In this document: piece after piece, positions 6,255 through 7,358 of the stretch
Layout of the letters: every line of letters begins with the position of its first letter
How positions within the stretch are numbered: the stretch's first letter is position 1
Origin: Deltaproteobacteria bacterium
GTDB taxonomy: Bacteria > Myxococcota > Polyangia > Polyangiales > B10-G4
DNA length: 7,358 bases
Direction: 5' to 3'
Assembly: GCA_019312705.1 (NCBI GenBank)
Contig: JAFDCW010000203.1
Coordinates: 1-7,358, forward strand
Notes under the pieces: generated by a model
What the model was told of the DNA's origin: nothing
What the model saw: the letters and a program-made list of their open reading frames with translations, nothing else
The model's database searches: none
Translations under genes and position numbers: made by a program

Positions 6255-6308
6255 GGGGCCGGAGCCTACAGGAGTCGTGCATCGGGGGAACGCTCCCCGG
6301 CGTGCGGC

Positions 6309-7016
6309 TCACCGGGCCGGCAGGACTTCGCGCGTTTGCAAGAAGCGTCGGGCGAAGCGGCGGATGCGGCGCTTCTGCGTCGTATCGAACCAGGGCAAGA
6401 CGCCCGGGGGCCCGTCGCTGTAGCTCATGACGTTGCCCGGCGTCTCCGGATGCTCGCGGTTGCCGAAGAAGTGGCCGAGCTCGTGGGCCAGCACATCGGG
6501 GACCGAGTGCGATGCGACGATCACGAAATGTTTTCCGGGAAGGCCCGCCGGGCGCCAGTGCACGCCCATGCGCATGCGTGACGGATCGTCTACGTCGCGC
6601 AGAGACTTCACGGCGAACCAGTTGATCACGTCGTCGTGCATCAGGGCGCCGAGGGCGTGGCGGTCTCGCCTGTCTTCGAGGCGCGCGTGGGACTCGACCA
6701 TGGAGTGCACCTCGGCGAGCACGAAGGAGAGCCCCGCGCCTTCGAAGATGCGATTTGCCATCTCGACCTGGTGGTCGAGCCACGCCTGATCGACGGTGGG
6801 TGCCCCATCCGACGTGGCGACGGTCACGTGAATGGGCAGGGCCGGGAAGCCCGGTGCCGTGCGCTCGGCAGCCTCCGGCTGGGCTCGTCCGGGGCTCGTG
6901 CCGGCTCCCGCGAGAAGAGCTCCCGCGAGGACGAGGGCTACCCAGACGCACGGCCGCCGGTTCTGTCGCCGAGCCCGTTGCCACACCGGGTCTGCCTGGT
7001 AGTCTGCGCCTCCCAT
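6309..7016 (-). CDS. Secreted zinc metalloprotease, metzincin-like
   Basis: From the ATG at 7016 the protein has 235 residues. A basic region (RARRQNRR) precedes a hydrophobic core (about 28-41) and a likely cleavage site near GRAQ, so it is probably secreted by Sec. The zinc motif is HELGHFFGNREH (H178, E179, H182, H189), followed by NVMSY (195-199), a plausible Met-turn. Compared with the standard HExxHxxGxxH there is one extra residue before the third His. Upstream lie MANRIFEGAGLSFVLAEV and HDDVINWFAVKSL, arranged as in small metzincin domains with little outside the catalytic core. Longer in-frame starts overlap the divergent phosphofructokinase gene and are rejected. A GTG at 6986 would give a more typical signal peptide (MWQRARRQNRR) and is a real alternative. 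Its substrate is unknown, and it is followed by the VOC fragment. Confidence 0.85.
   Translation of the reverse strand: MGGADYQADPVWQRARRQNRRPCVWVALVLAGALLAGAGTSPGRAQPEAAERTAPGFPALPIHVTVATSDGAPTVDQAWLDHQVEMANRIFEGAGLSFVLAEVHSMVESHARLEDRRDRHALGALMHDDVINWFAVKSLRDVDDPSRMRMGVHWRPAGLPGKHFVIVASHSVPDVLAHELGHFFGNREHPETPGNVMSYSDGPPGVLPWFDTTQKRRIRRFARRFLQTREVLPAR
6978..7005 (+). promoter_or_regulatory. Candidate sigma-70-type promoter for phosphofructokinase
   Basis: TTGCCA (6978-6983, 5 of 6 to TTGACA) is followed after 16 bases by TAGTCT (7000-7005), with an extended -10 TGG directly before it. Transcription would begin near 7012, leaving about 20 bases of leader with the ribosome binding site. The -10 box is a weak match. 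The site overlaps the 5' end of the divergent metalloprotease gene. Confidence 0.35.
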
Positions 7017-7022
7017 CAACCT

Positions 7023-7026
7023 GGAG
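7023..7026 (+). promoter_or_regulatory. Ribosome binding site for phosphofructokinase
   Basis: GGAG within CTGGAGTG lies 6 bases before the ATG at 7033. This is ideal spacing and fixes that start. Confidence 0.65.
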
Positions 7027-7032
7027 TGCAGT

Positions 7033-7358
7033 ATGAGCGGCGAACGCAAAGGCGACCACATCCGTCGAGTCGGTCTCGTGTTTTCAGGGGGCCCGGCCCC
7101 TGCAGCAAATGCCGTCATCTCGTCGGCGGCGGCGTCGTTTCTTCAGGACGGTCGGGAGGTCATCGGTTTTTCCCATGGCTACTCACAGCTCCAGGACTAC
7201 GACGCCGAGACCAACCCCCTCGTCACCAACGAGCACTACCGCGTATTCACCGAGAAGGACCTTTCGGGGTTGCGGAACAGCCGCGGCATCATCATCGGCA
7301 CGGCCCGGGCGAACCCCGGCAAGGGCATCGACTGCCCCGAAGACCTCGACGACCCGGT
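7033..7358 (+). CDS. 6-phosphofructokinase family, N-terminal part (3' end outside window)
   Basis: The first 108 codons are visible and the gene runs off the window. After a short basic N-terminus comes RRVGLVFSGGPAPAANAVI (11-29), which aligns with the phosphate-binding start of PFK proteins. EVIGFSHGYSQL follows (42-53), then the RGIIIGTARANP block (84-95), matching the family's GTSRxNP region. PFK phosphorylates fructose 6-phosphate in glycolysis, using ATP or pyrophosphate. The GGDxS motif that distinguishes the donors lies beyond the window, so the donor cannot be told. The GGPAP version of the first loop differs from GGDxPG in classical ATP enzymes, and its usual Gly is Ala here (A24). 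The start is supported by GGAG at 7023-7026. The gene diverges from the metalloprotease by 16 bp. Confidence 0.88.
   Translation, partial: MSGERKGDHIRRVGLVFSGGPAPAANAVISSAAASFLQDGREVIGFSHGYSQLQDYDAETNPLVTNEHYRVFTEKDLSGLRNSRGIIIGTARANPGKGIDCPEDLDDP

Noticed and set aside
6283..6299. Hairpin CGGGG...CCCCG between the metalloprotease and VOC fragment, as a terminator
   Set aside because: The stem is only 5 bp and no T-run follows on the minus strand, so intrinsic termination is not supported.
4153..7059. A stop-free minus-strand frame of 968 codons spanning the SpoIID gene and everything upstream of it
   Set aside because: Only the SpoIID part (below about 5370) has family motifs and a signal peptide. 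The rest is antisense to the lipoprotein or out of frame with the VOC fragment and metalloprotease.
7017..7118. A longer metalloprotease N-terminus starting at 7118
   Set aside because: It would overlap the phosphofructokinase coding start, and the added residues push the signal peptide far from the N-terminus.
1..7358. tRNA, rRNA, CRISPR array, insertion sequence or attachment site
   Set aside because: No cloverleaf-like segment, spaced repeats, transposase motifs or terminal inverted repeats were seen on either strand.

Overview
The window is uniformly GC-rich, and its real genes have strong G/C bias at third codon positions. The gene set is a secreted DUF1592/DUF1588 lipoprotein paired with a Tat-exported HXXSHH (DUF1552) protein, several lipoproteins, a SpoIID-domain protein and an NtrB-like sensor kinase. 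This points to a Gram-negative bacterium of the Myxococcota type. The DUF1592/DUF1552 pair is also common in Planctomycetes and Verrucomicrobia, so the assignment is an inference.

Layout. Bases 2-724 (+) are the 3' end of a histidine kinase, followed by a hairpin with a short T-run. Bases 725-1058 hold no intact gene. They contain a probable frameshifted remnant on the minus strand (783-997), an AT-rich patch near 1000-1020 and a close match to a sigma-54 -24/-12 promoter at 1031-1046. Bases 1059-4150 (+) are a two-gene operon with overlapping stop and start codons: a DUF1592-family lipoprotein with one CxxCH motif, then the Tat-exported HXXSHH-domain protein. It runs tail to tail, with 2 bp between the stops, into a minus-strand SpoIID/LytB lipoprotein (4153-5358). 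A divergent intergenic region follows, unusually rich in perfect palindromes (5397-5410, 5453-5464, 5541-5554). Next is a cysteine-rich lipoprotein of no recognised family (5551-6117, +). Its stop codon overlaps that of a 46-residue N-terminal VOC/glyoxalase fragment on the minus strand (6114-6254), which is missing from the long-ORF picture. Then comes a secreted metzincin-like metalloprotease (6309-7016, -), divergent by 16 bp from the 5' end of a phosphofructokinase gene (7033 to the window end, +).

How the genes relate. Apart from the DUF1592-DUF1552 operon, the window looks like a patchwork of single genes in alternating orientation. Most products are exported: two lipoproteins with clear lipoboxes and one probable one, one Tat substrate and one with an ordinary signal peptide. 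The best candidate for an under-described system is the coupled lipoprotein/Tat pair, possibly sigma-54 dependent and next to an NtrB-type kinase. Its biochemical role is not established, and the link to the kinase is inference from position only.
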